From Christensenella sp. UBA4263 (GTDB taxonomy: Bacteria; Bacillota; Clostridia; Christensenellales; Aristaeellaceae), in assembly GCA_002395225.1 (NCBI GenBank), contig DGWH01000095.1, positions 1 through 19,708 on the forward strand: a stretch of DNA of 19,708 nt, in the 5' to 3' direction. The notes below the pieces were generated by a model that was not told the origin of the DNA, searched no databases, and saw only the letters and a program-made list of their open reading frames with translations. Shown here in pieces: positions 1-6,373 of this stretch (its first letter is position 1; each line of letters starts with the position of its first letter). The position numbers and the translations under genes were made by a program.

Positions 1-154
1 TTTCGGCCTGGGCCTTGGCGAGCAGGTCATCCCAGCTCATGGAAGCTGCCTCGGAGATAGCTTTCTGAACCTCGGGTTCTGCCAGCGCAAAGACGGGAAT
101 CAGCAAAGCGGTGAACAGGGTAAGGACGACGAAAAGCGATGCGATTTTTTTCAT
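1..154 (-). CDS. ABC transporter solute-binding protein, N-terminal part only (cut by left window edge)
   Basis: Only the first 51 codons are in the window. The ATG is preceded by a strong ribosome binding site (AAGGAGG, about 7 nt spacing). The translation begins with a typical export signal: MKKIA, a hydrophobic core, then FALA followed by an acidic mature start (EPEVQKA). There is no cysteine at the cleavage site, so signal peptidase I cleavage is expected and not lipoprotein anchoring. The next stretch, SMSWDDLLAKAQAE, resembles the start of extracellular solute-binding proteins of sugar or polyamine-type ABC importers. The gene lies downstream of and on the same strand as the lacI-type gene, with 159 bp between them, so it may be the first transporter gene of a regulon controlled by that repressor. 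The substrate cannot be judged from this piece; another secreted protein is possible. Confidence 0.65.
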   Translation of the reverse strand, partial: MKKIASLFVVLTLFTALLIPVFALAEPEVQKAISEAASMSWDDLLAKAQAE

Positions 155-191
155 GCGATGTACCTCCTTTTCCTTTTTCAGGAATATGTTT

Positions 192-209
192 TAACAGGTT
201 GTCCTGTTA
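192..209. promoter_or_regulatory. Palindrome upstream of the solute-binding protein gene; possible operator
   Basis: TAACAGG and CCTGTTA are perfect 7-bp inverted arms separated by TTGT. The site lies about 40 nt upstream of the start codon of the exported protein, where a repressor or activator site would be expected. It does not match the half-site of the lacI operator at 1328-1357. I could not find a convincing -35/-10 pair beside it, so a regulatory role is inference. Confidence 0.35.
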
Positions 210-313
210 TGCCGGATGAAAACAGGGGATCATGATGCAGTCTGGCAAAGCCGGGGCCCTGGAAAGCGGATCCGGCAGGGCTGGCATGGAGGAGATAGGG
301 ACTCCCGGGCGGA

Positions 314-1321
314 TCAGACGGGACCGGTGCTGCTGCGCAGAATCAGCTGGGGTGCGGCCAGGCAATGCTCGGGCGGCAGGGAAAGGTCTTCTGCGTGCCG
401 GCAGAGCATGTCGATGACCTGCTCCGCCATTTCCGTTCGCGGCTGCGCGACGGTGGTCAGGCGGATCATGGGCAGTGCGGCGGCATCTATGCCGTCATAG
501 CCGACCACGGAGACCTGTTCCGGAATCCGGATGCCGGCCTCCGTCAGGGCTCCCATGGCGCCAATGGCCAGCATGTCCTTGCAGGCGTAAATGGCGGTGA
601 AGCGGATGCCGGAGGAAAGGAGCTTCCGGGTCAGCTGATAGCCGGCCTGGGAGAGATCCGGCTCATCCGGAGGGATGGGGAAAATCCGCGGCTCCTGCCC
701 CAGTTCCTGCATGATTTGCCGGTAAACGGAGATGCGGCGGCTGCGGGAACCGGAGGTTTTTGAGTCGCACAGCATGACAATTTCCCGGTGCCCCAGATGA
801 GTGAGGTGCCGCAGGGCCAGTTCCGTGCCGGCAGCTGTATCCGTGCAGACATAGTTTACCTCACTGCTTCGCACCTTGCTGCCCAGGAAGACGACAGGCA
901 CCTTGTTCCGGGTCTTTCGTCGGATCATGTCCGGATCCTCCGCGACCGGAACGAGGATGATGCCCATGGCCTTGGTGTCCAGCAGATTCCGGATGGATTC
1001 CTGCTCAAGGCCGGAATCGTTGCCGGTATCATACAGGATCGGGTGCAGTCCGCGGTGTCTGGCGGCAACCGTCAGGGATTTGTACATTTCCCCGTAGATG
1101 GAGGAAACGTCACGAATGACAATGCCGACGAAATTGGTGGTTTTCCGGGCGAGATTCCGGGCCAGAAGATTGGGAGAATAGCCCAGGGCCTCGGCCTGCT
1201 CCCGGACGAGCTTTTTGGTGGCCGGGCTGATATCGGGGTAATCGTTCAGGGCCTTGGACACGGCGGATTCGGAGAGCCCCAGTTCCTTTGCCAGGGCCGC
1301 TAATGTCATGGTTTTACGCAT
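314..1321 (-). CDS. LacI-family transcriptional regulator
   Basis: This 335-residue protein has the standard LacI/GalR layout and length. Residues about 6-26 form the DNA-binding helix-turn-helix (LAALAKELGLSESAVSKALN), followed by the hinge region (GYSPNLLARNL) and a periplasmic-binding-protein-like effector domain from about residue 62 to the end (opening FVGIVIRD, with later landmarks VVFLGSK and VSVVGYDG). Such proteins repress or activate sugar-utilisation genes in response to a sugar ligand in the cytoplasm. The first ATG is preferred because AAAGGAT lies 6 nt before it; a second in-frame ATG at codon 5 has no such support. Its own promoter is overlaid by a perfect palindrome, so autoregulation is very likely. 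The natural target is the solute-binding protein gene downstream. The effector sugar is unknown. Confidence 0.93.
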   Translation of the reverse strand: MRKTMTLAALAKELGLSESAVSKALNDYPDISPATKKLVREQAEALGYSPNLLARNLARKTTNFVGIVIRDVSSIYGEMYKSLTVAARHRGLHPILYDTGNDSGLEQESIRNLLDTKAMGIILVPVAEDPDMIRRKTRNKVPVVFLGSKVRSSEVNYVCTDTAAGTELALRHLTHLGHREIVMLCDSKTSGSRSRRISVYRQIMQELGQEPRIFPIPPDEPDLSQAGYQLTRKLLSSGIRFTAIYACKDMLAIGAMGALTEAGIRIPEQVSVVGYDGIDAAALPMIRLTTVAQPRTEMAEQVIDMLCRHAEDLSLPPEHCLAAPQLILRSSTGPV

Positions 1322-1327
1322 CTTCAG

Positions 1328-1357
1328 ATCCTTTACTAAAGCGCTTTAGTAAAGGAT
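1328..1357. promoter_or_regulatory. Perfect 30-bp palindromic LacI-type operator
   Basis: The half-site ATCCTTTACTAAAGC is followed directly by its exact reverse complement, giving a 30-bp palindrome with GCGC at the centre. The inner part has the AAAGCGCTTT character typical of LacI/GalR operators. One end overlaps the -10 element of the lacI promoter and the other end contains the ribosome binding site of the gene. I found no second full copy in the window. Confidence 0.85.
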
Positions 1358-1381
1358 AGCATATCAATTTCCAGATTGCAA
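1353..1381 (-). promoter_or_regulatory. Promoter of the lacI-type gene
   Basis: Read on the minus strand, TTGCAA, a 17-nt spacer and TATCCT form a plausible sigma-A promoter. The -10 box runs into the operator palindrome. The predicted start of transcription is near 1346, giving a leader of about 25 nt that begins inside the palindrome. Confidence 0.65.
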
Positions 1382-1425
1382 TACGTTCATGGAAGTTTTT
1401 TGTCTGATTTGACGGTCTTGTCTTG

Positions 1426-1462
1426 TTGAAAAAGAAAAGACCCGATACAGAATGTATCGGGT
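1426..1462 (-). terminator. Rho-independent terminator, minus strand
   Basis: ACCCGATAC and GTATCGGGT form a 9-bp stem with a 5-nt loop (1440-1462). On the minus strand it is followed by a T-rich tract (CTTTTCTTTTTC). It would end transcripts arriving from the degenerate genes between 1468 and 2157, and keeps them from entering the lacI promoter region. Confidence 0.8.
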
Positions 1463-1467
1463 TCGGA

Positions 1468-1614
1468 TTATGCGAATGTCTGGGTGTTAAACGCGGTGTC
1501 CATCACAAGAACGGTATGGATGTCCTCCACAATGGAGCTGGCGATAATGTACAGCAGTAAAGATAATACTGCAAATAAAAGCAAAGTTAACGCATGTGCC
1601 GTGTGCCCATGTGA
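1468..1614 (-). pseudogene. Membrane-protein-like reading-frame remnant ending just before the terminator
   Basis: A 48-codon open stretch in a frame different from the PTH2 remnant ends in TAA six nt before the terminator stem. It encodes a strongly hydrophobic segment (LLLFAVLSLLLYIIASS) followed by an ordinary polar tail (IVEDIHTVLVMDTAFN). There is no ATG and no ribosome binding site, and a stop closes the frame upstream. The position of its stop beside a terminator suggests the tail of a former gene. A very short protein starting at an internal TTG is possible but unsupported. I do not recognise a family. Confidence 0.35.
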
Positions 1615-1786
1615 TTATGATCCCAGATCGTTCCATTTCCCCGGTATCCGGGGAAACAACTTTCTGCAATCCGCCTTCAAAGTTCAGATGACTCAGAAAA
1701 GCCATGCTTGCGTGACTGACCTGTGCTGCCAGTTTACTCGGTGACATATTCAGATCCTTCCGGGGAATGATCAGCCGTCATATCAT
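1487..1786 (-). pseudogene. Truncated PTH2-type peptidyl-tRNA hydrolase remnant
   Basis: From an ATG at 1786 the frame reads M-I-stop, then RLIIPRKDLNMS, PSKLAAQVSHASMAFLSHL. This closely matches the conserved N-terminus of the PTH2 (COG1990) peptidyl-tRNA hydrolase-like proteins common in Clostridia. Codon 3 is TGA. After roughly residue 30 the sequence no longer resembles the family, and the frame ends at 1487 after 86 codons counted from the internal ATG, where a PTH2 domain needs about 110 or more. The nonsense codon and the lost C-terminal half both argue for a decayed gene. Translation from the internal ATG (1747) would give a fragment without the catalytic core. The next gene upstream ends 20 bp before this ATG. 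Confidence 0.6.
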
Positions 1787-1806
1787 TTTTAATCATCCCC
1801 AGAGTT

Positions 1807-2157
1807 TCAAGAAAGAATCCATCGTCCACTTATATCGCTGCCCTCGCGTTTTAGGATATTTCCATCTTGAAATTCTTTCAGATATCTTTTCACTGTTCGG
1901 ATGCTTGAACCTGATACCTCAGCTATCTCGGGAATAGTTATCGTGCTGTCTGAAACGATGGATGTCATAATACTTTCGGCTGTCGCTCTTTTCTTATTCG
2001 AATAATTCATCAAAAACGCAGCAGACTTCTTGGGCAATGTATCAGTGCCATTATCAGTGCCATTATCAGTGCCATTTTTGAATTTTATCCCTGTAGTCCG
2101 GCCTTCTTCTGCCATTACCTGTGCAAATTCTCCATTATCATACGGGAATTGTTCCAA
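1807..2157 (-). pseudogene. C-terminal fragment of an AlbA_2/HATPase_c_4-type transcriptional regulator
   Basis: The frame encodes about 116 residues if read from a TTG at 2157; no good ribosome binding site precedes it. Residues about 65-116 form a winged helix-turn-helix (ITIPEIAEVSGSSIRTVKRY, ending GSDISGRWIL). This resembles the C-terminal DNA-binding tail of the much longer AlbA_2 (divergent ATPase-like) regulators, which often carry repetitive linkers ahead of it. Here the linker reads GTDNGTDNGTD, encoded by an exact 12-bp tandem repeat. The expected AlbA_2 and ATPase-like domains are missing, so this is probably a 5'-truncated relic. A small stand-alone winged-helix protein remains possible. 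Base composition is visibly more A/T-rich than the flanking operons, which fits acquired and decaying DNA. Confidence 0.5.
2041..2076. repeat. Three exact tandem copies of a 12-bp unit
   Basis: ATCAGTGCCATT occurs three times in perfect tandem. It lies inside the regulator fragment and encodes the NGTD linker repeat on the minus strand. Exact identity at the DNA level points to slippage or recent expansion. Confidence 0.95.
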
Positions 2158-2358
2158 AGAAACATATAAATGTACACGGCTAGGACTGTAAAACTTGGTC
2201 GTGTTTCACTGTTTGCTTTTCCGGCGGGGACAGGTACAGGTTTCCGTGTCTCATCGCTGCAGATCAGTGTGGCGGTTGTCGGAGCATTCACGGCAGGAGC
2301 TGCACGTCGAACGACTGAGACAAATTTTTCGTCTGTTCAGAGGGAATACTGGTAGCAC
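2158..2358. other. Gene-poor stretch between the regulator fragment and the GH3 promoter
   Basis: I see no supportable gene here. A 61-codon plus-strand frame (2170-2355) has no ribosome binding site and no recognisable motif. On the minus strand TTTACA, 17 nt and TTATAT (in the first 50 bases) could be a promoter for the regulator fragment, but it would start transcription almost at the TTG codon. Confidence 0.5.
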
Positions 2359-2436
2359 TTTACGGCTTTCCATGGTATGCTATGCCTGTTTGTACAGGCA
2401 GCGAAACAGCGGCAAATGTCGGGACGAAGCCGTAAA
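2359..2436 (+). promoter_or_regulatory. GH3 leader: candidate promoter, operator-like palindrome and enclosing inverted repeat
   Basis: TGGTATGCT (2373-2381) looks like an extended -10 element, with no strong -35. Directly downstream, across the predicted start of transcription, lies TGCCTGTTTGTACAGGCA (2383-2400), with 7-bp perfect arms around TTGT. The whole block is enclosed by TTTACGGCTT (2359-2368) and its exact complement AAGCCGTAAA (2427-2436). The palindrome is a good candidate operator for the GH3-esterase unit. The outer repeat could fold in DNA or partly in RNA. The motifs are seen; the functions are inferred. Confidence 0.4.
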
Positions 2437-2469
2437 GGCAGATGAACAAACGTGAGGAGGAGATGTGAG

Positions 2470-4923
2470 ATGGGAAAAAACCAACCGGGACCCGGTGGGG
2501 CAGCGAGCCAAATGCCTCAGGTCTGGGAAAGTGAGCATGCGGCAATTGCCCGTGAGGCCGCGGAGGAGGGGATTGTCCTCCTGAAAAATGAGGGCGTACT
2601 GCCCTTGGAGCCCGGCAGCCGCGTGGCGCTGTTTGGGGCGGGGGCATCCCATACGGTCAAGGGCGGAACCGGATCCGGAGATGTAAATGAACGGCACAGC
2701 ACGACGATTGAAGAAGGAATGCGGAAACTGGGCTTTGTGATTGCCAGTGATTCGTGGCTGCGCGGATATGACCGGCTGTATGAGGCGGAACGGCTCAGGT
2801 GGCGTGACCGGATCTATGAGAAAATGAACGGGGAAAATGTTCCCTTTTTCAGAGCGTACAGCTCGACTCCTTTCAGGCTTCCGACCGGTGATCCAATCCC
2901 TGAAACGGATGCGGACACGGCGGTGTACGTGATCAGCCGGATCGCAGGTGAGGGAGCAGACCGTCATTTGCCCGGGGATTATCTGCTCAGTGCAGAGGAG
3001 GAGGCGGCCCTTGAGGCCGTTTGCCGGGCGTATGAAAACGTCATCGTGATCATCAATGCCGGCGGGGTGATGGATCTCTCCTTCCTGGACAGATATCCCG
3101 CCATCCGGGGCCTGCTGATTGTCTCCCAGCCGGGAATGGCTGGCGGGGAGGCGGTGGCGGCGGTGCTCAGCGGGCAGGTCTGTCCCAGCGGGCACCTGAC
3201 GGATACCTGGGCCTGTCACTACAAGGATTATCCGTCATCGGCCGGTTTTCTGCGCGAGGACGGGACGAGTCAGGTCCGGTATACCGAGGGGATCTACGTG
3301 GGTTACCGTTATTTTGATACCTTTGGCATTCCGGTTCGTTATGGCTTCGGGGAAGGACTTTCCTATACGGACTTTGAGCTGGGTGTCCCGGAAATCACGG
3401 TTTCGCCGGAGGGACGGGTATTGGTCCGGACTGAGGTGAAAAATACCGGGGCCGTGGCTGGCAAGGCAGTGGTGCAGCTGTACGTTCAGCTTCCTTTTGG
3501 GAAACTGGAGAAGGAGGCGCGGCGGCTGGCGGCCTTTGCCAAGTCCGGCCTGCTTCAGCCGGGAACCGGGGAGCGGCTGGAACTGTCCTTTGAGGCGGAT
3601 GCACTGACCTCGTATGATCCGGCAGTCCCCGGCTGGGTGCTTGAAAAAGGATTGTACGGGCTGTACTTGGGAATGTCCCTGAAGGAGAGCCGGCTTGTGG
3701 GCGCGCTCTCCCTCAGTGAGGATCTGACGATTCAGCGGACCATGCACATCTGCCCCGTACAGGAGTCCCTGGAAGAGCTGCATCCCCAGAGGGAAACGGC
3801 AAAGGCGCGCTATCTGCAGATGACAGAGGCCGCCGGGTCCGTTCCCGTTCTGCCGTATCCGCATCTCTGTATGACGGAGACGGATTATGCCGAGCCGACG
3901 CCGGACAGGGAGGCGGAATTAGTCACGGAACAGCTGACCCAGGAGCAGCGGATTGCACTGGTCATCGGCGATCCGGGAAAAAGACAGGGAAGCGCCCTGG
4001 GGTCTGCCGGCAGTTCGGTGCCGGGATCGGCCGGGGAAACCAGCGACTGCGCGGCGGCACTGGGGGTGCCGGGCATTGTCCTGGCAGACGGACCGGCAGG
4101 CCTGCGCCTGACACAGCGCTATTTTGTCAGGGATGGAAAGATCCAGCCGGTCCCTCTGGAGATGAACATGGAAAATGGTTTCCTGTACAGAGGGGAGATG
4201 CCGGAGGGAGAGCCGCGCTATCAGTTCTGCACGGCACTGCCCGTGGGGACCATGCTGGCGCAGACCTGGAATCCGGAGCTGGTGCGGCGGTGCGGGGAGG
4301 CCATCGGGGCGGAAATGGTCCACTTCGGGGTGACGCTCTGGCTGGCACCGGGCATGAATATTCACCGGGATCCGCTTTGCGGGCGGAACTTTGAGTATTA
4401 TTCTGAGGACCCGCTGCTGAGCGGAATCATGGCGGCGGCCATGACGCGCGGGGTGCAGAAATTCCCGGGCTGCGGGACAACCATCAAGCACTTTGCCTGC
4501 AACAACCGGGAGGATGACCGGATGCATTCGGACAGCATCCTCTCCGAGCGGGCGCTTCGGGAAATCTATCTGCGGGGATTCGGAATTGCCATACGGGAGT
4601 CGCATCCCCTGTCCATCATGACCAGCTATAATCTGGTGAACGGCGTCCACGCGGCAAACAGCCATGATCTCTGCATGAAAGCGGCACGCTGTGAATTCGG
4701 ATTTGACGGGGTGATCATGACCGACTGGACCACCACAAATCAGGACAGTTCCTGTACAGCCGCCGGCTGCATGCGCGCCGGAAACGATCTGGTGATGCCG
4801 GGACAGGCCATGGATATGGACAACCTGCGGGAGGAACTGGAGGCGGGAACGCTTTCTATGGAGGCGTTGAAGCGGGCCTGTGCACGGCTGATCCGGGTCA
4901 TTCTGCACTGTCAGCGCGGATAA
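2470..4923 (+). CDS. Glycoside hydrolase family 3 enzyme with permuted domain order (beta-glucosidase/xylosidase-like)
   Basis: The start chosen is the ATG 7 nt after AGGAGGAG; a GTG six codons earlier lies within the ribosome binding site. The protein is 817 residues with no signal peptide, so it is cytoplasmic. Domain order is the reverse of most GH3 enzymes. The (alpha/beta)6 sandwich domain comes first (about residues 25-260, with the AGEGADR segment and candidate acid/base Glu161). A fibronectin-III-like domain follows (about 285-395). The TIM-barrel domain is last (about 455-817), with the hallmark GRNFEYYSEDP, KHFACNN (Lys673-His674) and VIMTDW containing the predicted nucleophile Asp752. 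This permutation is known in rumen and clostridial GH3 enzymes. Substrates are likely beta-glucosides or beta-xylosides from imported oligosaccharides; exact specificity cannot be read from sequence. The esterase gene follows after 100 bp, probably in the same transcript. Confidence 0.93.
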   Translation: MGKNQPGPGGAASQMPQVWESEHAAIAREAAEEGIVLLKNEGVLPLEPGSRVALFGAGASHTVKGGTGSGDVNERHSTTIEEGMRKLGFVIASDSWLRGYDRLYEAERLRWRDRIYEKMNGENVPFFRAYSSTPFRLPTGDPIPETDADTAVYVISRIAGEGADRHLPGDYLLSAEEEAALEAVCRAYENVIVIINAGGVMDLSFLDRYPAIRGLLIVSQPGMAGGEAVAAVLSGQVCPSGHLTDTWACHYKDYPSSAGFLREDGTSQVRYTEGIYVGYRYFDTFGIPVRYGFGEGLSYTDFELGVPEITVSPEGRVLVRTEVKNTGAVAGKAVVQLYVQLPFGKLEKEARRLAAFAKSGLLQPGTGERLELSFEADALTSYDPAVPGWVLEKGLYGLYLGMSLKESRLVGALSLSEDLTIQRTMHICPVQESLEELHPQRETAKARYLQMTEAAGSVPVLPYPHLCMTETDYAEPTPDREAELVTEQLTQEQRIALVIGDPGKRQGSALGSAGSSVPGSAGETSDCAAALGVPGIVLADGPAGLRLTQRYFVRDGKIQPVPLEMNMENGFLYRGEMPEGEPRYQFCTALPVGTMLAQTWNPELVRRCGEAIGAEMVHFGVTLWLAPGMNIHRDPLCGRNFEYYSEDPLLSGIMAAAMTRGVQKFPGCGTTIKHFACNNREDDRMHSDSILSERALREIYLRGFGIAIRESHPLSIMTSYNLVNGVHAANSHDLCMKAARCEFGFDGVIMTDWTTTNQDSSCTAAGCMRAGNDLVMPGQAMDMDNLREELEAGTLSMEALKRACARLIRVILHCQRG

Positions 4924-4924
4924 G

Positions 4925-4945
4925 CCCTGCCGCGCAGCGGCAGGG
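4925..4945. other. Intercistronic hairpin between GH3 and esterase genes
   Basis: CCCTGCCGC and GCGGCAGGG form a perfect 9-bp, fully base-paired stem with a 3-nt loop, starting one base after the GH3 stop codon. No T-tract follows, so it is not a convincing terminator. It could protect the upstream mRNA end or tune expression of the esterase. Confidence 0.5.
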
Positions 4946-5023
4946 GATCGAATTCTGGCCTCAGCCAAAGGAAATCGGGCAAACGATTAAGGCGGAGGCT
5001 TTAAAAAGAAGGAAGGAAAAACG

Positions 5024-6316
5024 ATGGGTCAACAGTATTATCAGATCATTGAGGTGACGGATGCCGGTCCATATGTGACGCGGCTGCTGCTGTGTATGCC
5101 CCGTCCGGTCCGGGCGGAGGAACTGGAACCGGAGCGGTTCTCGGTTTATGTGGAGCTGAAGGACCGGGACGGGTCCAGACTTGAGATCCCCAAGTCCTTT
5201 CTTGAACGGGATCAGATGGTGCAGAGCTGCGCCTATCGGCCCGTACAAAGGGCATTTCCCAGCACGATGACGGGCGAGGAGGTCCCGGAGAGCCGGATCG
5301 TGGCGCTTGAGATGCCCTTTGGGCCGGCGTGGGACTGTTCCTGCGCGCTGATTGCGGACCACAGGAATATGAACGGGCATGGCCGGTACATTGTGCACCA
5401 GTACCGCGTGACGTGTACGGGGCCGATTGGCTCAGGCGAGGATGCACTTTGGGGAGAGATTTTTGACCGCTGTGCCGGCGTGCTGAATCCGATGATTCAG
5501 GCGTTTCAGCAGGACGTGTCATCGGATCCGCAGCATCCCATCCGGTACGGCTATTTCATCCCGCGCACGCTGGAGGCCCCCAAGGCCCTGATCATCTACC
5601 TGCACGGGGCAGGGGAGGGCGGTCAGGATCTGCCGGTGGCTTATTCCGGCCACAAGGTGCCGGAACTGACCGGCGAACGGGTCCAGAAACTGTTCGGCGG
5701 TGCCTTTGTGCTGGTGCCCCAGTGCGATACCATGTGGATGGATGACGGGAGCGGGGAATACGGGGATTCCGGAGTGTCCATATATACAGAGGCACTTCGG
5801 GGACTGATCGGGGAGTTCATGGAACGTTTCCGCTGCGTACTTGATCCGGATCGGGTGTATATCGGAGGTGATTCCAACGGCGGCTTCATGACCATGCGCA
5901 TGCTGATGTCCTATCCGGACCTGTTTGCGGGTGCGTTCCCCATTTGTGAGGCCATGCCGGATGAGCGGATTACGGATGAGCAGATTGAGCAGCTGCGCAC
6001 TGTGCCCATCTGGTTTACCCACGCGAAAAATGACACGACGGTGAATCCGGAAACGACTGTGGCGGCCACATATCGCCGCCTGATGGCGGCTGGTGCCGGG
6101 AACTGCCATTTCACGTTCTGGGATAACATTGTGGACAGGCACGGCCGGATCAGGGATGCGGAGGGGGAACCCTATGAATACATCGGGCACTTTGCCTGGG
6201 TCCCCGTCCTGAACGATGACTGTCGGCTGGACATGGACGGGCAGCCGGTTCTCCTTAACGGACAGCCGGTGACACTGCTTGAGTGGCTCGCCGGACAGAA
6301 ACGGCAGCATTCCTGA
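5024..6316 (+). CDS. EstA/PHB-depolymerase-like serine esterase
   Basis: The 430-residue protein starts at an ATG preceded by AAGAAGGAAGG. The C-terminal two-thirds (about 180-430) is an alpha/beta-hydrolase of the PHB-depolymerase/feruloyl-esterase-like group. Visible landmarks are the oxyanion-region LHGAGEGG, the nucleophile elbow GGDSNGG (Ser284), the acid in HAKNDTTVNP (Asp337) and the histidine in YIGHFAW (His389). The N-terminal part (about 1-150) is a beta-rich non-catalytic region similar in placement to the Ig-like domain of Thermotoga EstA-type esterases. No signal peptide is seen, so it works in the cytoplasm or is released by lysis. Next to a cytoplasmic GH3, a role in removing acetyl, feruloyl or other ester groups from imported oligosaccharides is plausible. 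The substrate is not known. The gene ends just before the shared terminator. Confidence 0.87.
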   Translation: MGQQYYQIIEVTDAGPYVTRLLLCMPRPVRAEELEPERFSVYVELKDRDGSRLEIPKSFLERDQMVQSCAYRPVQRAFPSTMTGEEVPESRIVALEMPFGPAWDCSCALIADHRNMNGHGRYIVHQYRVTCTGPIGSGEDALWGEIFDRCAGVLNPMIQAFQQDVSSDPQHPIRYGYFIPRTLEAPKALIIYLHGAGEGGQDLPVAYSGHKVPELTGERVQKLFGGAFVLVPQCDTMWMDDGSGEYGDSGVSIYTEALRGLIGEFMERFRCVLDPDRVYIGGDSNGGFMTMRMLMSYPDLFAGAFPICEAMPDERITDEQIEQLRTVPIWFTHAKNDTTVNPETTVAATYRRLMAAGAGNCHFTFWDNIVDRHGRIRDAEGEPYEYIGHFAWVPVLNDDCRLDMDGQPVLLNGQPVTLLEWLAGQKRQHS

Positions 6317-6320
6317 AATG

Positions 6321-6355
6321 AAAAAGGCACAGAGCGCTGGCTCTGTGCCTTTGTA
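6321..6355. terminator. Bidirectional terminator between converging transcripts
   Basis: AAAGGCACAGAGC and GCTCTGTGCCTTT form a perfect 13-bp stem with a 4-nt loop. On the minus strand it continues into TTTTTC, and on the plus strand into TTTGTATTG. It serves the end of the opp operon best and probably also the GH3-esterase unit. Confidence 0.88.
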
Positions 6356-6373
6356 TTGTCCTTTATCCGGGGA

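Noticed and set aside
2041..2076. Possible start of a CRISPR-like or satellite array
   Set aside because: The 12-bp unit has only three copies, no spacers, and encodes an in-frame linker repeat.
2170..2355. A 61-codon plus-strand frame upstream of GH3
   Set aside because: It has no ribosome binding site, no family resemblance, and lies in the spacer before the GH3 promoter block.
4925..4945. Terminator between GH3 and the esterase
   Set aside because: The stem is strong but no T-tract follows on either strand, so it is listed only as an intercistronic hairpin.
3919..4968. A 349-codon minus-strand open frame over the GH3 gene
   Set aside because: It is antisense to the GH3 catalytic domain with no recognisable domain or initiation signal.
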